From Membranipora membranacea (Eukaryota; Bryozoa; Gymnolaemata; Cheilostomatida; Membraniporidae), in assembly GCA_914767715.1 (NCBI GenBank), contig OU612066.1, positions 23,348,283-23,412,282 on the forward strand: a stretch of DNA of 64,000 bases, read 5' to 3'. Each line of letters begins with the position of its first letter. Position 1 is the first letter of the stretch. Below, in pieces: positions 32,867 through 45,600 of this stretch. The notes beneath the pieces are model-generated. The model was not told the origin of the DNA. It saw only the letters and a program-made list of their open reading frames with translations, and ran no database searches. A program made the translations under genes and the position numbers.

Positions 32867-35800
32867 TCACGCTGCCGTATGACATGTTTTTTTAGTGCAA
32901 AAGTCAGCCTCGTTAAATCGGACGCTGACAGAGAACGGATAACTGCAGAGCCAAACGGATTTCATATTTGAAACGAGCGAGAGTTGCTTCTGCTTCTAAG
33001 GTAAGTTTCAAGCAAACCTATTTTTTAATCCTAGCGAAAGAAAAGCATGATACCCACCCTTGGTATATTTTTGAACTTTTTTAGTCAGCGTTTTTACCCC
33101 TCCAGCTTGTCTCAGGATCTTTATATTCTGCAGTTTGAATAAGGTCAATAGGGGCTCTAACTGGTCAGAGTTTCATATTATTCCGACAGACTTTGTATTT
33201 TTTCACGCTGCCGTATGACATGTTTTTTTAGTGCAAAAGTCAGCCTCGTTTAATCGGACGCTGACAGAGAACGGATAACTGCAGAGCCAAACGGATTTCA
33301 TATTTGAAACGAGCGAGAGTTGCTTCTGCTTCTGAGGTAAGTTTGAAGCAAATCTATTTTTTAATCCGAGCGAAAAAAAAAGCATGATACCCACCCTTGG
33401 TATATTTTTGAATTTTTTAAGTCAGCGTTATTACCCCTCCAGCTTGTCTCAGGATCTTTATATTCTGCAGTTTGAATAAGGTCAATGGGGGCTCTAACTG
33501 GTCAGGGTTTCATATTATTCCGACAGACTTTGTACTTTTTCACGCTGCCATATGACATGTTTGTTTAGTGCAAAAGTCAGCCTCGTTAAATCGGACGCTG
33601 ACAGAGAACGGATAACTGCAGAGCCAAACGGATTTCATATTTAAAACGAGCGAGAGTTGCTTCTGCTTCTGAGGTAAGTTTGAAGCAAATCTAATTTTTA
33701 ATCCTAGCGAAAGAAAAGCATGATACCCACCCTTGGTATATTTTTGAACTTTTTTAGTCAGCGTTTTTACCCCTCCAGCTTGTCTCAGGATCTTTATATT
33801 CTGCAGTTTGAATAAGGTCAATAGGGCCTCTAACTGGTCAGTGTTTCATATTATTCCGACAGACTTTGTATTTTTTCACGCTGCCGTATGACATGTTTTT
33901 TTAGTGCAAAAGTCAGCCTCGTTTAATCGGACGCTGACAGAGAACGGATAACTGCAGAGCCAAACGGATTTCATATTTGAAACGAGCGAGTGTTGCTTCT
34001 GCTTCTGAGGTAAGTTTGAAGCAAATCTATTTTTTAATCCGAGCGAAAAAAAAGTATGATACCCACCCTTGGTATATTTTTGAATTTTTTAAGTCAGCGT
34101 TATTACCCCTCCAGCTTGTCTCAGGATCTTTATATTCTGCAGTTTGAATAAGGTCAATGGGGGCTCTAACTGGTCAGTGTTTCATATTATTCCGACAGAC
34201 TTTGTATTTATTCACGCTGCCGTATGACATGTTTTTTAGTGCAAAAGTCAGCCTCATTTAATCGGACGCTGACAGAGAACGGATAACTGCAGAGCCAAAC
34301 GGATTTCATATTTGAAACGAGCGAGAGTTGCTTCTGCTTCTGATGTAAGTTTGAAGCAAATCTATTTTTTAATCCGAGCGAAATAAAGCATGATACCCAC
34401 CCTTGGTATATTTTTGAATTTTTTAAGTCAGCGTTATTACCCCTCCAGCTTGTCTCAGGATCTTTATATTCTGCAGTTTGAATAAGGTCAATGGGGGCTC
34501 TAACTGGTCAGTGTTTCATATTATTCCGACAGACTTTGTTTTTTTTCACGCTGCCGTATGACATGTTTTTTTAGTGCAAAAGTCAGCCTCGTTAAATCGG
34601 ACGCTGACAGAGAGCGGATAACTGCAGAGCCAAACGGATTTTATATTTGAAACGAGCGAGAGTTGCTTCTGCTTCTGAGGTAAGTTTGAAGCAAATCAAT
34701 TTTTTAATACGAGCGAAAAAAAAGCATGATACCCACCCTTGGTATATTTTTGAATTTTTTAAGTCAGCGTTATTACCCCTCCAGCTTGTCTCAGGATCTT
34801 TATATTCTGCAGTTTGAATAAGGTCAATGGGGGCTCTAACTGGTCAGTGTTTCATATTATTCCGACAGACTTTGTATTTTTTCACGCTGCCGTATGACCT
34901 GTTTTTTTAGTGCAAAAGTCAGGCTCGTTAAATCGGACGCTGACAGAGAACGGATAACTGCAGAGCCAAACGGATTTCATATTTGAAACGAGCGAGAGTT
35001 GCTTCTGCTTCTGAGGTAAGTTTGAAGCAAATCTATTTTTTAATCCGAGCAAAAAAAATGCATGATACCCACCCTTGGTATGTTTTTGAATTTCTTAAGT
35101 CAGCGTTATTACCCCTCCAGCTTGTCTCAGGATCTTTATATTCTGCAGTTTGAATAAGGTCAATGGGGGCTCTAACTGGTCAGTGTTTCATATTATTCCG
35201 ACAGACTTTGTATTTTTTCACCCTGCCGTATGACATGTTTTTTTAGTGTCAAAGTCAGCCTCATTAAATCGGACGCTGACAGAGAACGGATAACTGCAGA
35301 GCCAAACGAATTTCATATTTGAAACGAGCGAGAGTTGCTTTTGCTTCTGAGGTAAGTTTGAAGCAAATCTATTTTTTAATCCGAGCGAAAAAAAATCATG
35401 ATAACCACCCTTGGTATATTTTTGAATTTTTTAAGTCAGCGTTATTACCCCTCCAGCTTGTCTCAGGATCTTTATATTCTGCAGTTTGAATAAGGTCAAT
35501 GGGGGCACTAACTGGTCAGTGTTTCATATTATTCCGACAGACTTTGCATTTTTTCACGCTGCCGTATGACATGTTTTTTTAGTGCAAAAGTCAGCATCGT
35601 TTAATCGGATGCTGACAGAGAACGGATAACTGCAGAGCCAAACGGATTTCATATTTGAAACGAGCGAGAGTTGCTTCTGCTTCTGAGGTAAGTTTGAAGC
35701 AAATCTATTTTTTAATCCGAGCGAAAAAAAATCATGATACCCACCCTTGGTATATTTTTGAATTTTTTAAGTCAGCGTTATTACCCCTCCAGCTTGTCTC

Positions 35801-35889
35801 AGGATCTTTATATTCTGCAGTTTGAATAAGGTCAATGGGGGCTCTAACTGGTCAGTGTTTCATATTATTCCGACAGACTTTGTATTTTT
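32867..35889 (+). repeat. HOR unit 6, 9 monomers (3,023 bp), opens with a hybrid monomer
   Basis: Types 12/1-2-3-4-5-6-9-7-8. The first monomer (32867-33202) begins as type 12 (TTTATTCACG, CTAAGG, TTTCAAGC) and changes to type 1 between about 33030 and 33080 (CCTAGCGAAAG, GAACTTTTTTAG, AATAGGGGC). It contains the junction of the 9,741-bp tandem duplication near 35218. Confidence 0.85.
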
Positions 35890-38800
35890 TCACGCTGCCA
35901 TATGACATGTTTGTTTAGTGCAAAAGTCAGCCTCGTTAAATCGGACGCTGACAGAGAACGGATAACTGCAGAGCCAAACGGATTTCATATTTAAAACGAG
36001 CGAGAGTTGCTTCTGCTTCTGAGGTAAGTTTGAAGCAAATCTAATTTTTAATCCTAGCGAAAGAAAAGCGTGATACCCACCCTTGGTATATTTTTGAACT
36101 TTTTTAGTCAGCCTTTTTACCCCTCCAGCTTGTCTCAGGATCTTTATATTCTGCAGTTTGAATAAGGTCAATAGGGGCTCTAACTGGTCAGAGTTTCATA
36201 TTATTCCGACAGACTTTGTATTTTTTCACGCTGCCGTATGACATGTTTTTTTAGTGCAAAAGTCAGCCTCGTTTAATCGGACGCTGACAGAGAACGGATA
36301 ACTGCAGAGCCAAACGGATTTCATATTTGAAACGAGCGAGAGTTGCTTCTGCTTCTGAGGTAAGTTTGAAGCAAATCTATTTTTTAATCCGAGCGAAAAA
36401 AAAAGCATGATACCCACCCTTGGTATATTTTTGAATTTTTTAAGTCAGCGTTATTACCCCTCCAGCTTGTCTCAGGATCTTTATATTCTGCAGTTTGAAT
36501 AAGGTCAATGGGGGCTCTAACTGGTCAGGGTTTCATATTATTCCGACAGACTTTGTATTTTTTCACGCTGCCATATGACATGTTTGTTTAGTGCAAAAGT
36601 CAGCCTCGTTTAATCGGACGCTGACAGAGAACGGATAACTGCAGAGCCAAACGGATTTCATATTTAAAACGAGCGAGAGTTGCTTCTGCTTCTGAGGTAA
36701 GTTTGAAGCAAATCTAATTTTTAATCCTAGCGAAAGAAAAGCATGATACCCACCCTTGGTATATTTGTGAACTTTTTTAGTCAGCGTTTTTACCCCTCCA
36801 GCTTGTCTCAGGATCTTTATATTCTGCAGTTTGAATAAGGTCAATAGGGCCTCTAACTGGTCAGTGTTTCATATTATTCCGACAGACTTTGTATTTTTTC
36901 ACGCTGCCGTATGACATGTTTTTTTAGTGCAAAAGTCAGCCTCGTTTAATCGGACGCTGACAGAGAATGGATAACTGCAGAGCCAAACGGATTTCATATT
37001 TGAAACGAGCGAGAGTTGCTTCTGCTTCTGAGGTAAGTTTGAAGCAAATCTATTTTTTAATCCGAGCGAAAAAAAAGTATGATACCCACCCTTGGTATAT
37101 TTTTGAATTTTTTAAGTCAGCGTTATTACCCCTCCAGCTTGTCTCAGGATCTTTATATTCTGCAGTTTGAATAAGGTCAATGGGGGCTCTAACTGGTCAG
37201 TGTTTCATATTATTCCGACAGACTTTGTATTTTTTCACGCTGCCGTATGACATGTTTTTTAGTGCAAAAGTCAGCCTCATTTAATCGGACGCTGACAGAG
37301 AACGGATAACTGCAGAGCCAAACGGATTTCATATTTGAAACGAGCGAGAGTTGCTTCTGCTTCTGATGTAAGTTTGAAGCAAATCTATTTTTTAATCCGA
37401 GCGAAATAAAGCATGATACCCACCCTTGGTATATTTTTGAATTTTTTAAGTCAGCGTTATTACCCCTCCAGCTTGTCTCAGGATCTTTATATTCTGCAGT
37501 TTGAATAAGGTCAATGGGGGCTCTAACTGGTCAGTGTTTCATATTATTCCGACAGACTTTGTTTTTTTTCACGCTGCCGTATGACATGTTTTTTTAGTGC
37601 AAAAGTCAGCCTCGTTAAATCGGACGCTGACAGAGAGCGGATAACTGCAGAGCCAAACGGATTTTATATTTGAAACGAGCGAGAGTTGCTTCTGCTTCTG
37701 AGGTAAGTTTGAAGCAAATCAATTTTTTAATACGAGCGAAAAAAAAGCATGATACCCACCCTTGGTATATTTTTGAATTTTTTAAGTCAGCGTTATTACC
37801 CCTCCAGCTTGTCTCAGGATCTTTATATTCTGCAGTTTGAATAAGGTCAATGGGGGCTCTAACTGGTCAGTGTTTCATATTATTCCGACAGACTTTGTAT
37901 TTTTTCACGCTGCCGTATGACCTGTTTTTTTAGTGCAAAAGTCAGGCTCGTTAAATCGGACGCTGACAGAGAACGGATAACTGCAGAGCCAAACGGATTT
38001 CATATTTGAAACGAGCGAGAGTTGCTTCTGCTTCTGAGGTAAGTTTGAAGCAAATCTATTTTTTAATCCGAGCGAAAAAAATGCATGATACCCACCCTTG
38101 GTATGTTTTTGAATTTCTTAAGTCAGCGTTATTACCCCTCCAGCTTGTCTCAGGATCTTTATATTCTGCAGTTTGAATAAGGTCAATGGGGGCTCTAACT
38201 GGTCAGTGTTTCATATTATTCCGACAGACTTTGTATTTTTTCACGCTGCCGTATGACCTGTTTTTTTAGTGCAAAAGTCAGCCTCGTTAAATCGGACGCT
38301 GACAGAGAACGGATAGCTGCAGAGCCAAACGGATTTCATATTTGAAACGAGCGAGAGTTGCTTCTGCTTCTGAGGTAAGTTTGAAGCAAATCTATTTTTT
38401 AATCCGAGCGAAAAAAATGCATGATACCCACCTTTTGTATGTTTTTGAATTTCTTAAGTCAGTGTTATTACCCCTCCAGCTTGTCTCAGGATCTTTATAT
38501 TCTGCAGTTTGAATAAGGTCAATGGGGTTTCTGACCGGTCAGTGTTTCATATGATTCCGACAGACTTTGTATTTTTTCACGCTGCCGTATGACATGTTTT
38601 TTTAGTGCAAAAGTCAGCCTTGTTAAATCGGACGCTGACAGAGAACGGATAACTGCAGAGCCAAACGGATTTCATATTTGGAACGAGCGAGAGTTGCTTC
38701 TGCTTCTGATGTAAGTTTGAAGCAAATCAATTTTTTAATCCGAGCGAAAAAAAAGCATGATACCCACCCTTGGTATATTTTTGAATTTTTTAAGTCAGCG

Positions 38801-39584
38801 TTATTACCCCTCCAGCTTGTATCAGGATCTTTATATTCTGCAGTTTGAATAAGGTCAATGGGGGCTCTAACTGGTCAGTGTTTCATACTATTCCGACAGA
38901 CTTTGTATTTATTCACGCTGCCGTATGACATGTTTTTTTAGTGCAAAAGTCAGCCTCGTTAAATCGGACGCTGACAGAGAACGGATAACTGCAGAGCCAA
39001 ACGGATTTCATATTTGAAACGAGCGAGAGTTGCTTCTGCTTCTAAGGTAAGTTTCAAGCAAACCTATTTTTTAATCCTAGCGAAAAAAAAGCATGATACC
39101 CACCCTTGGTATATTTTTGAATTTTTTAAGTCAGCGTTATTACCCCTCCAGCTTGTCTCAGGATCTTTATATTCTGCAGTTTGAATAAGGTCAATGGGGG
39201 CTCTAACTGGTCAGTGTTTCATATTATTCCGACAGACTTTGCATTTTTTCACGCTGCCGTATGACATGTTTTTTTAGTGCAAAAGTCAGCATCGTTTAAT
39301 CGGATGCTGACAGAGAACGGATAACTGCAGAGCCAAACGGATTTCATATTTGAAACGAGCGAGAGTTGCTTCTGCTTCTGAGGTAAGTTTGAAGCAAATC
39401 TATTTTTTAATCCGAGCGAAAAAAAATCATGATACCCACCCTTGGTATATTTTTGAATTTTTTAAGTCAGCGTTATTACCCCTCCAGCTTGTCTCAGGAT
39501 CTTTATATTCTGCAGTTTGAATAAGGTCAATGGGGGCTCTAACTGGTCAGTGTTTCATATTATTCCGACAGACTTTGTATTTTT
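35890..39584 (+). repeat. HOR unit 7, 11 monomers (3,695 bp)
   Basis: Types 1-2-3-4-5-6-9-10-11-12-8, a copy of unit 4 at a distance of 9,741 bp. The type 4 monomer here has AGAGTTGC where unit 4 has AGTGTTGC. Confidence 0.87.
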
Positions 39585-42500
39585 TCACGCTGCCATATGA
39601 CATGTTTGTTTAGTGCAAAAGTCAGCCTCGTTAAATCGGACGCTGACAGAGAACGGATAACTGCAGAGCCAAACGGATTTCATATTTAAAACGAGCGAGA
39701 GTTGCTTCTGCTTCTGAGGTAAGTTTGAAGCAAATCTAATTTTTAATCCTAGCGAAAGAAAAGCGTGATACCCACCCTTGGTATATTTTTGAACTTTTTT
39801 AGTCAGCGTTTTTACCCCTCCAGCTTGTCTCAGGATCTTTATATTCTGCAGTTTGAATAAGGTCAATAGGGGCTCTAACTGGTCAGAGTTTCATATTATT
39901 CCGACAGACTTTGTATTTTTTCACGCTGCCTTATGACATGTTTTTTTAGTGCAAAAGTCAGCCTCGTTTAATCGGACGCTGACAGAGAACGGATAACTGC
40001 AGAGCCAAACGGATTTCATATTTGAAACGAGCGAGAGTTGCTTCTGCTTCTGAGGTAAGTTTGAAGCAAATCTATTTTTTAATCCGAGCGAAAAAAAAAG
40101 CATGATACCCACCCTTGGTATATTTTTGAATTTTTTAAGTCAGCGTTATTACCCCTCCAGCTTGTCTCAGGATCTTTATATTCTGCAGTTTGAATAAGGT
40201 CAATGGGGGCTCTAACTGGTCAGGGTTTCATATTATTCCGACAGACTTTGTATTTTTTCACGCTGCCATATGACATGTTTGTTTAGTGCAAAAGTCAGCC
40301 TCGTTAAATCGGACGCTGACAGAGAACGGATAACTGCAGAGCCAAACGGATTTCATATTTAAAACGAGCGAGAGTTGCTTCTGCTTCTGAGGTAAGTTTG
40401 AAGCAAATCTAATTTTTAATCCTAGCGAAAGAAAAGCATGATACCCACCCTTGGTATATTTGTGAACTTTTTTAGTCAGCGTTTTTACCCCTCCAGCTTG
40501 TCTCAGGATCTTTATATTCTGCAGTTTGAATAAGGTCAATAGGGCCTCTAACTGGTCAGTGTTTCATATTATTCCGACAGACTTTGTATTTTTTCACGCT
40601 GCCGTATGACATGTTTTTTTAGTGCAAAAGTCAGCCTCGTTTAATCGGACGCTGACAGAGAATGGATAACTGCAGAGCCAAACGGATTTCATATTTGAAA
40701 CGAGCGAGTGTTGCTTCTGCTTCTGAGGTAAGTTTGAAGCAAATCTATTTTTTAATCCGAGCGAAAAAAAAGTATGATACCCACCCTTGGTATATTTTTG
40801 AATTTTTTAAGTCAGCGTTATTACCCCTCCAGCTTGTCTCAGGATCTTTATATTCTGCAGTTTGAATAAGGTCAATGGGGGCTCTAACTGGTCAGTGTTT
40901 CATATTATTCCGACAGACTTTGTATTTTTTCACGCTGCCGTATGACATGTTTTTTAGTGCAAAAGTCAGCCTCATTTAATCGGACGCTGACAGAGAACGG
41001 ATAACTGCGGAGCCAAACGGATTTCATATTTGAAACGAGCGAGAGTTGCTTCTGCTTCTGATGTAAGTTTGAAGCAAATCTATTTTTTAATCCGAGCGAA
41101 ATAAAGCATGATACCCACCCTTGGTATATTTTTGAATTTTTTAAGTCAGCGTTATTACCCCTCCAGCTTGTCTCAGGATCTTTATATTCTGCAGTTTGAA
41201 TAAGGTCAATGGGGGCTCTAACTGGTCAGTGTTTCATATTATTCCGACAGACTTTGTTTTTTTTCACGCTGCCGTATGACATGTTTTTTTAGTGCAAAAG
41301 TCAGCCTCGTTAAATCGGACGCTGACAGAGAGCGGATAACTGCAGAGCCAAACGGATTTTATATTTGAAACGAGCGAGAGTTGCTTCTGCTTCTGAGGTA
41401 AGTTTGAAGCAAATCAATTTTTTAATACGGGCGAAAAAAAAGCATGATACCCACCCTTGGTATATTTTTGAATTTTTTAAGTCAGCGTTATTACCCCTCC
41501 AGCTTGTCTCAGGATCTTTATATTCTGCAGTTTGAATAAGGTCAATGGGGGCTCTAACTGGTCAGTGTTTCATATTATTCCGACAGACTTTGTATTTTTT
41601 CACGCTGCCGTATGACCTGTTTTTTTAGTGCAAAAGTCAGCCTCGTTAAATCGGACGCTGACAGAGAGCGGATAACTGCAGAGCCAAACGGATTTTATAT
41701 TTGAAACGAGCGAGAGTTGCTTCTGCTTCTGAGGTAAGTTTGAAGCAAATCAATTTTTTAATACGGGCGAAAAAAAAGCATGATACCCACCCTTGGTATA
41801 TTTTTGAATTTTTTAAGTCAGCGTTATTACCCCTCCAGCTTGTCTCAGGATCTTTATATTCTGCAGTTTGAATAAGGTCAATGGGGGTTCTAACTGGTCA
41901 GTGTTTCATATTATTCCGACAGACTTTGTATTTTTTCACGCTGCCGTATGACCTGTTTTTTTAGTGCAAAAGTCAGCCTCGTTAAATCGGACGCTGACAG
42001 AGAACGGATAGCTGCAGAGCCAAACGGATTTCATATTTGAAACGAGCGAGAGTTGCTTCTGCTTCTGAGGTAAGTTTGAAGCAAATCTATTTTTTAATCC
42101 GAGCGAAAAAAATGCATGATACCCACCTTTTGTATGTTTTTGAATTTCTTAAGTCAGCGTTATTACCCCTCCAGCTTGTCTCAGGATCTTTATATTCTGC
42201 AGTTTGAATAAGGTCAATGGGGTTTCTGACCGGTCAGTGTTTCATATGATTCCGACAGACTTTGTATTTTTTCACGCTGCCGTATGACATGTTTTTTTAG
42301 TGCAAAAGTCAGCCTTGTTAAATCGGACGCTGACAGAGAACGGATAACTGCAGAGCCAAACGGATTTCATATTTGGAACGAGCGAGAGTTGCTTCTGCTT
42401 CTGATGTAAGTTTGAAGCAAATCAATTTTTTAATCCGAGCGAAAAAAAAGCATGATACCCACCCTTGGTATATTTTTGAATTTTTTAAGTCAGCGTTATT

Positions 42501-42607
42501 ACCCCTCCAGCTTGTCTCAGGATCTTTATATTCTGCAGTTTGAATAAGGTCAATGGGGGCTCTAACTGGTCAGTGTTTCATATTATTCCGACAGACTTTG
42601 TATTTAT
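39585..42607 (+). repeat. HOR unit 8, 9 monomers (3,023 bp)
   Basis: Types 1-2-3-4-5-6-6-10-11, a copy of unit 5 at 9,741 bp and the template of unit 10 at about 8,063 bp. Confidence 0.86.
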
Positions 42608-45600
42608 TCACGCTGCCGTATGACATGTTTTTTTAGTGCAAAAGTCAGCCTCGTTAAATCGGACGCTGACAGAGAACGGATAACTGCAGAGCCAAACGGA
42701 TTTCATATTTGAAACGAGCGAGAGTTGCTTCTGCTTCTAAGGTAAGTTTCAAGCAAACCTATTTTTTAATCCTAGCGAAAGAAAAGCATGATACCCACCC
42801 TTGGTATATTTTTGAACTTTTTTAGTCAGCGTTTTTACCCCTCCAGCTTGTCTCAGGATCTTTATATTCTGCAGTTTGAATAAGGTCAATAGGGGCTCTA
42901 ACTGGTCAGAGTTTCATATTATTCCGACAGACTTTGTATTTTTTCACGCTGCCGTATGACATGTTTTTTTAGTGCAAAAGTCAGCCTCGTTTAATCGGAC
43001 GCTGACAGAGAACGGATAACTGCAGAGCCAAACGGATTTCATATTTGAAACGAGCGAGAGTTGCTTCTGCTTCTGAGGTAAGTTTGAAGCAAATCTATTT
43101 TTTAATCCGAGCGAAAAAAAAAGCATGATACCCACCCTTGGTATATTTTTGAATTTTTTAAGTCAGCGTTATTACCCCTCCAGCTTGTCTCAGGATCTTT
43201 ATATTCTGCAGTTTGAATAAGGTCAATGGGGGCTCTAACTGGTCAGGGTTTCATATTATTCCGACAGACTTTGTACTTTTTCACGCTGCCATATGACATG
43301 TTTGTTTAGTGCAAAAGTCAGCCTCGTTAAATCGGACGCTGACAGAGAACGGATAACTGCAGAGCCAAACGGATTTCATATTTAAAACGAGCGAGAGTTG
43401 CTTCTGCTTCTGAGGTAAGTTTGAAGCAAATCTAATTTTTAATCCTAGCGAAAGAAAAGCATGATACCCACCCTTGGTATATTTTTGAACTTTTTTAGTC
43501 AGCGTTTTTACCCCTCCAGCTTGTCTCAGGATCTTTATATTCTGCAGTTTGAATAAGGTCAATAGGGCCTCTAACTGGTCAGTGTTTCATATTATTCCGA
43601 CAGACTTTGTATTTTTTCACGCTGCCGTATGACATGTTTTTTTAGTGCAAAAGTCAGCCTCGTTTAATCGGACGCTGACAGAGAACGGATAACTGCAGAG
43701 CCAAACGGATTTCATATTTGAAACGAGCGAGTGTTGCTTCTGCTTCTGAGGTAAGTTTGAAGCAAATCTATTTTTTAATCCGAGCGAAAAAAAAGTATGA
43801 TACCCACCCTTGGTATATTTTTGAATTTTTTAAGTCAGCGTTATTACCCCTCCAGCTTGTCTCAGGATCTTTATATTCTGCAGTTTGAATAAGGTCAATG
43901 GGGGCTCTAACTGGTCAGTGTTTCATATTATTCCGACAGACTTTGTATTTATTCACGCTGCCGTATGACATGTTTTTTAGTGCAAAAGTCAGCCTCATTT
44001 AATCGGACGCTGACAGAGAACGGATAACTGCAGAGCCAAACGGATTTCATATTTGAAACGAGCGAGAGTTGCTTCTGCTTCTGATGTAAGTTTGAAGCAA
44101 ATCTATTTTTTAATCCGAGCGAAATAAAGCATGATACCCACCCTTGGTATATTTTTGAATTTTTTAAGTCAGCGTTATTACCCCTCCAGCTTGTCTCAGG
44201 ATCTTTATATTCTGCAGTTTGAATAAGGTCAATGGGGGCTCTAACTGGTCAGTGTTTCATATTATTCCGACAGACTTTGTTTTTTTTCACGCTGCCGTAT
44301 GACATGTTTTTTTAGTGCAAAAGTCAGCCTCGTTAAATCGGACGCTGACAGAGAGCGGATAACTGCAGAGCCAAACGGATTTTATATTTGAAACGAGCGA
44401 GAGTTGCTTCTGCTTCTGAGGTAAGTTTGAAGCAAATCAATTTTTTAATACGAGCGAAAAAAAAGCATGATACCCACCCTTGGTATATTTTTGAATTTTT
44501 TAAGTCAGCGTTATTACCCCTCCAGCTTGTCTCAGGATCTTTATATTCTGCAGTTTGAATAAGGTCAATGGGGGCTCTAACTGGTCAGTGTTTCATATTA
44601 TTCCGACAGACTTTGTATTTTTTCACGCTGCCGTATGACCTGTTTTTTTAGTGCAAAAGTCAGGCTCGTTAAATCGGACGCTGACAGAGAACGGATAACT
44701 GCAGAGCCAAACGGATTTCATATTTGAAACGAGCGAGAGTTGCTTCTGCTTCTGAGGTAAGTTTGAAGCAAATCTATTTTTTAATCCGAGCAAAAAAAAT
44801 GCATGATACCCACCCTTGGTATGTTTTTGAATTTCTTAAGTCAGCGTTATTACCCCTCCAGCTTGTCTCAGGATCTTTATATTCTGCAGTTTGAATAAGG
44901 TCAATGGGGGCTCTAACTGGTCAGTGTTTCATATTATTCCGACAGACTTTGTATTTTTTCACGCTGCCGTATGACCTGTTTTTTTAGTGCAAAAGTCAGC
45001 CTCGTTAAATCGGACGCTGACAGAGAACGGATAGCTGCAGAGCCAAACGGATTTCATATTTGAAACGAGCGAGAGTTGCTTCTGCTTCTGAGGTAAGTTT
45101 GAAGCAAATCTATTTTTTAATCCGAGCGAAAAAAATGCATGATACCCACCCTTTGTATGTTTTTGAATTTCTTAAGTCAGCGTTATTACCCCTCCAGCTT
45201 GTCTCAGGATCTTTATATTCTGCAGTTTGAATAAGGTCAATGGGGTTTCTGACCGGTCAGTGTTTCATATGATTCCGACAGACTTTGTATTTTTTCACGC
45301 TGCCGTATGACATGTTTTTTTAGTGCAAAAGTCAGCCTCGTTAAATCGGACGCTGACAGAGAACGGATAACTGCAGAGCCAAACGGATTTCATATTTGGA
45401 ACGAGCGAGAGTTGCTTCTGCTTCTGATGTAAGTTTGAAGCAAATCAATTTTTTAATCCGAGCGAAAAAAAAGCATGATACCCACCCTTGGTATATTTTT
45501 GAATTTTTTAAGTCAGCGTTATTACCCCTCCAGCTTGTCTCAGGATCTTTATATTCTGCAGTTTGAATAAGGTCAATGGGGGCTCTAACTGGTCAATGTT

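Larger units (their letters stand above)
25477..35217 (+). repeat. 9,741-bp tandem duplication, copy A (29 monomers)
   Basis: Every landmark tested recurs exactly 9,741 bp downstream. The minus-strand open frames at 26149, 26485, 26822, 29844, 30180, 30517, 33203 and 33540 have counterparts at 35890, 36226, 36563, 39585, 39921, 40258, 42944 and 43281. Monomer order starts with types 7-8 and ends with type 9. Confidence 0.88.
35218..44958 (+). repeat. 9,741-bp tandem duplication, copy B (29 monomers)
   Basis: This directly follows copy A. At the A/B junction type 9 runs into type 7, whereas copy B ends type 9 into type 10, the order of the other units. Only scattered single differences from copy A are seen (e.g. 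near 28005, 30220 and 36618), so the duplication is recent. Confidence 0.88.
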
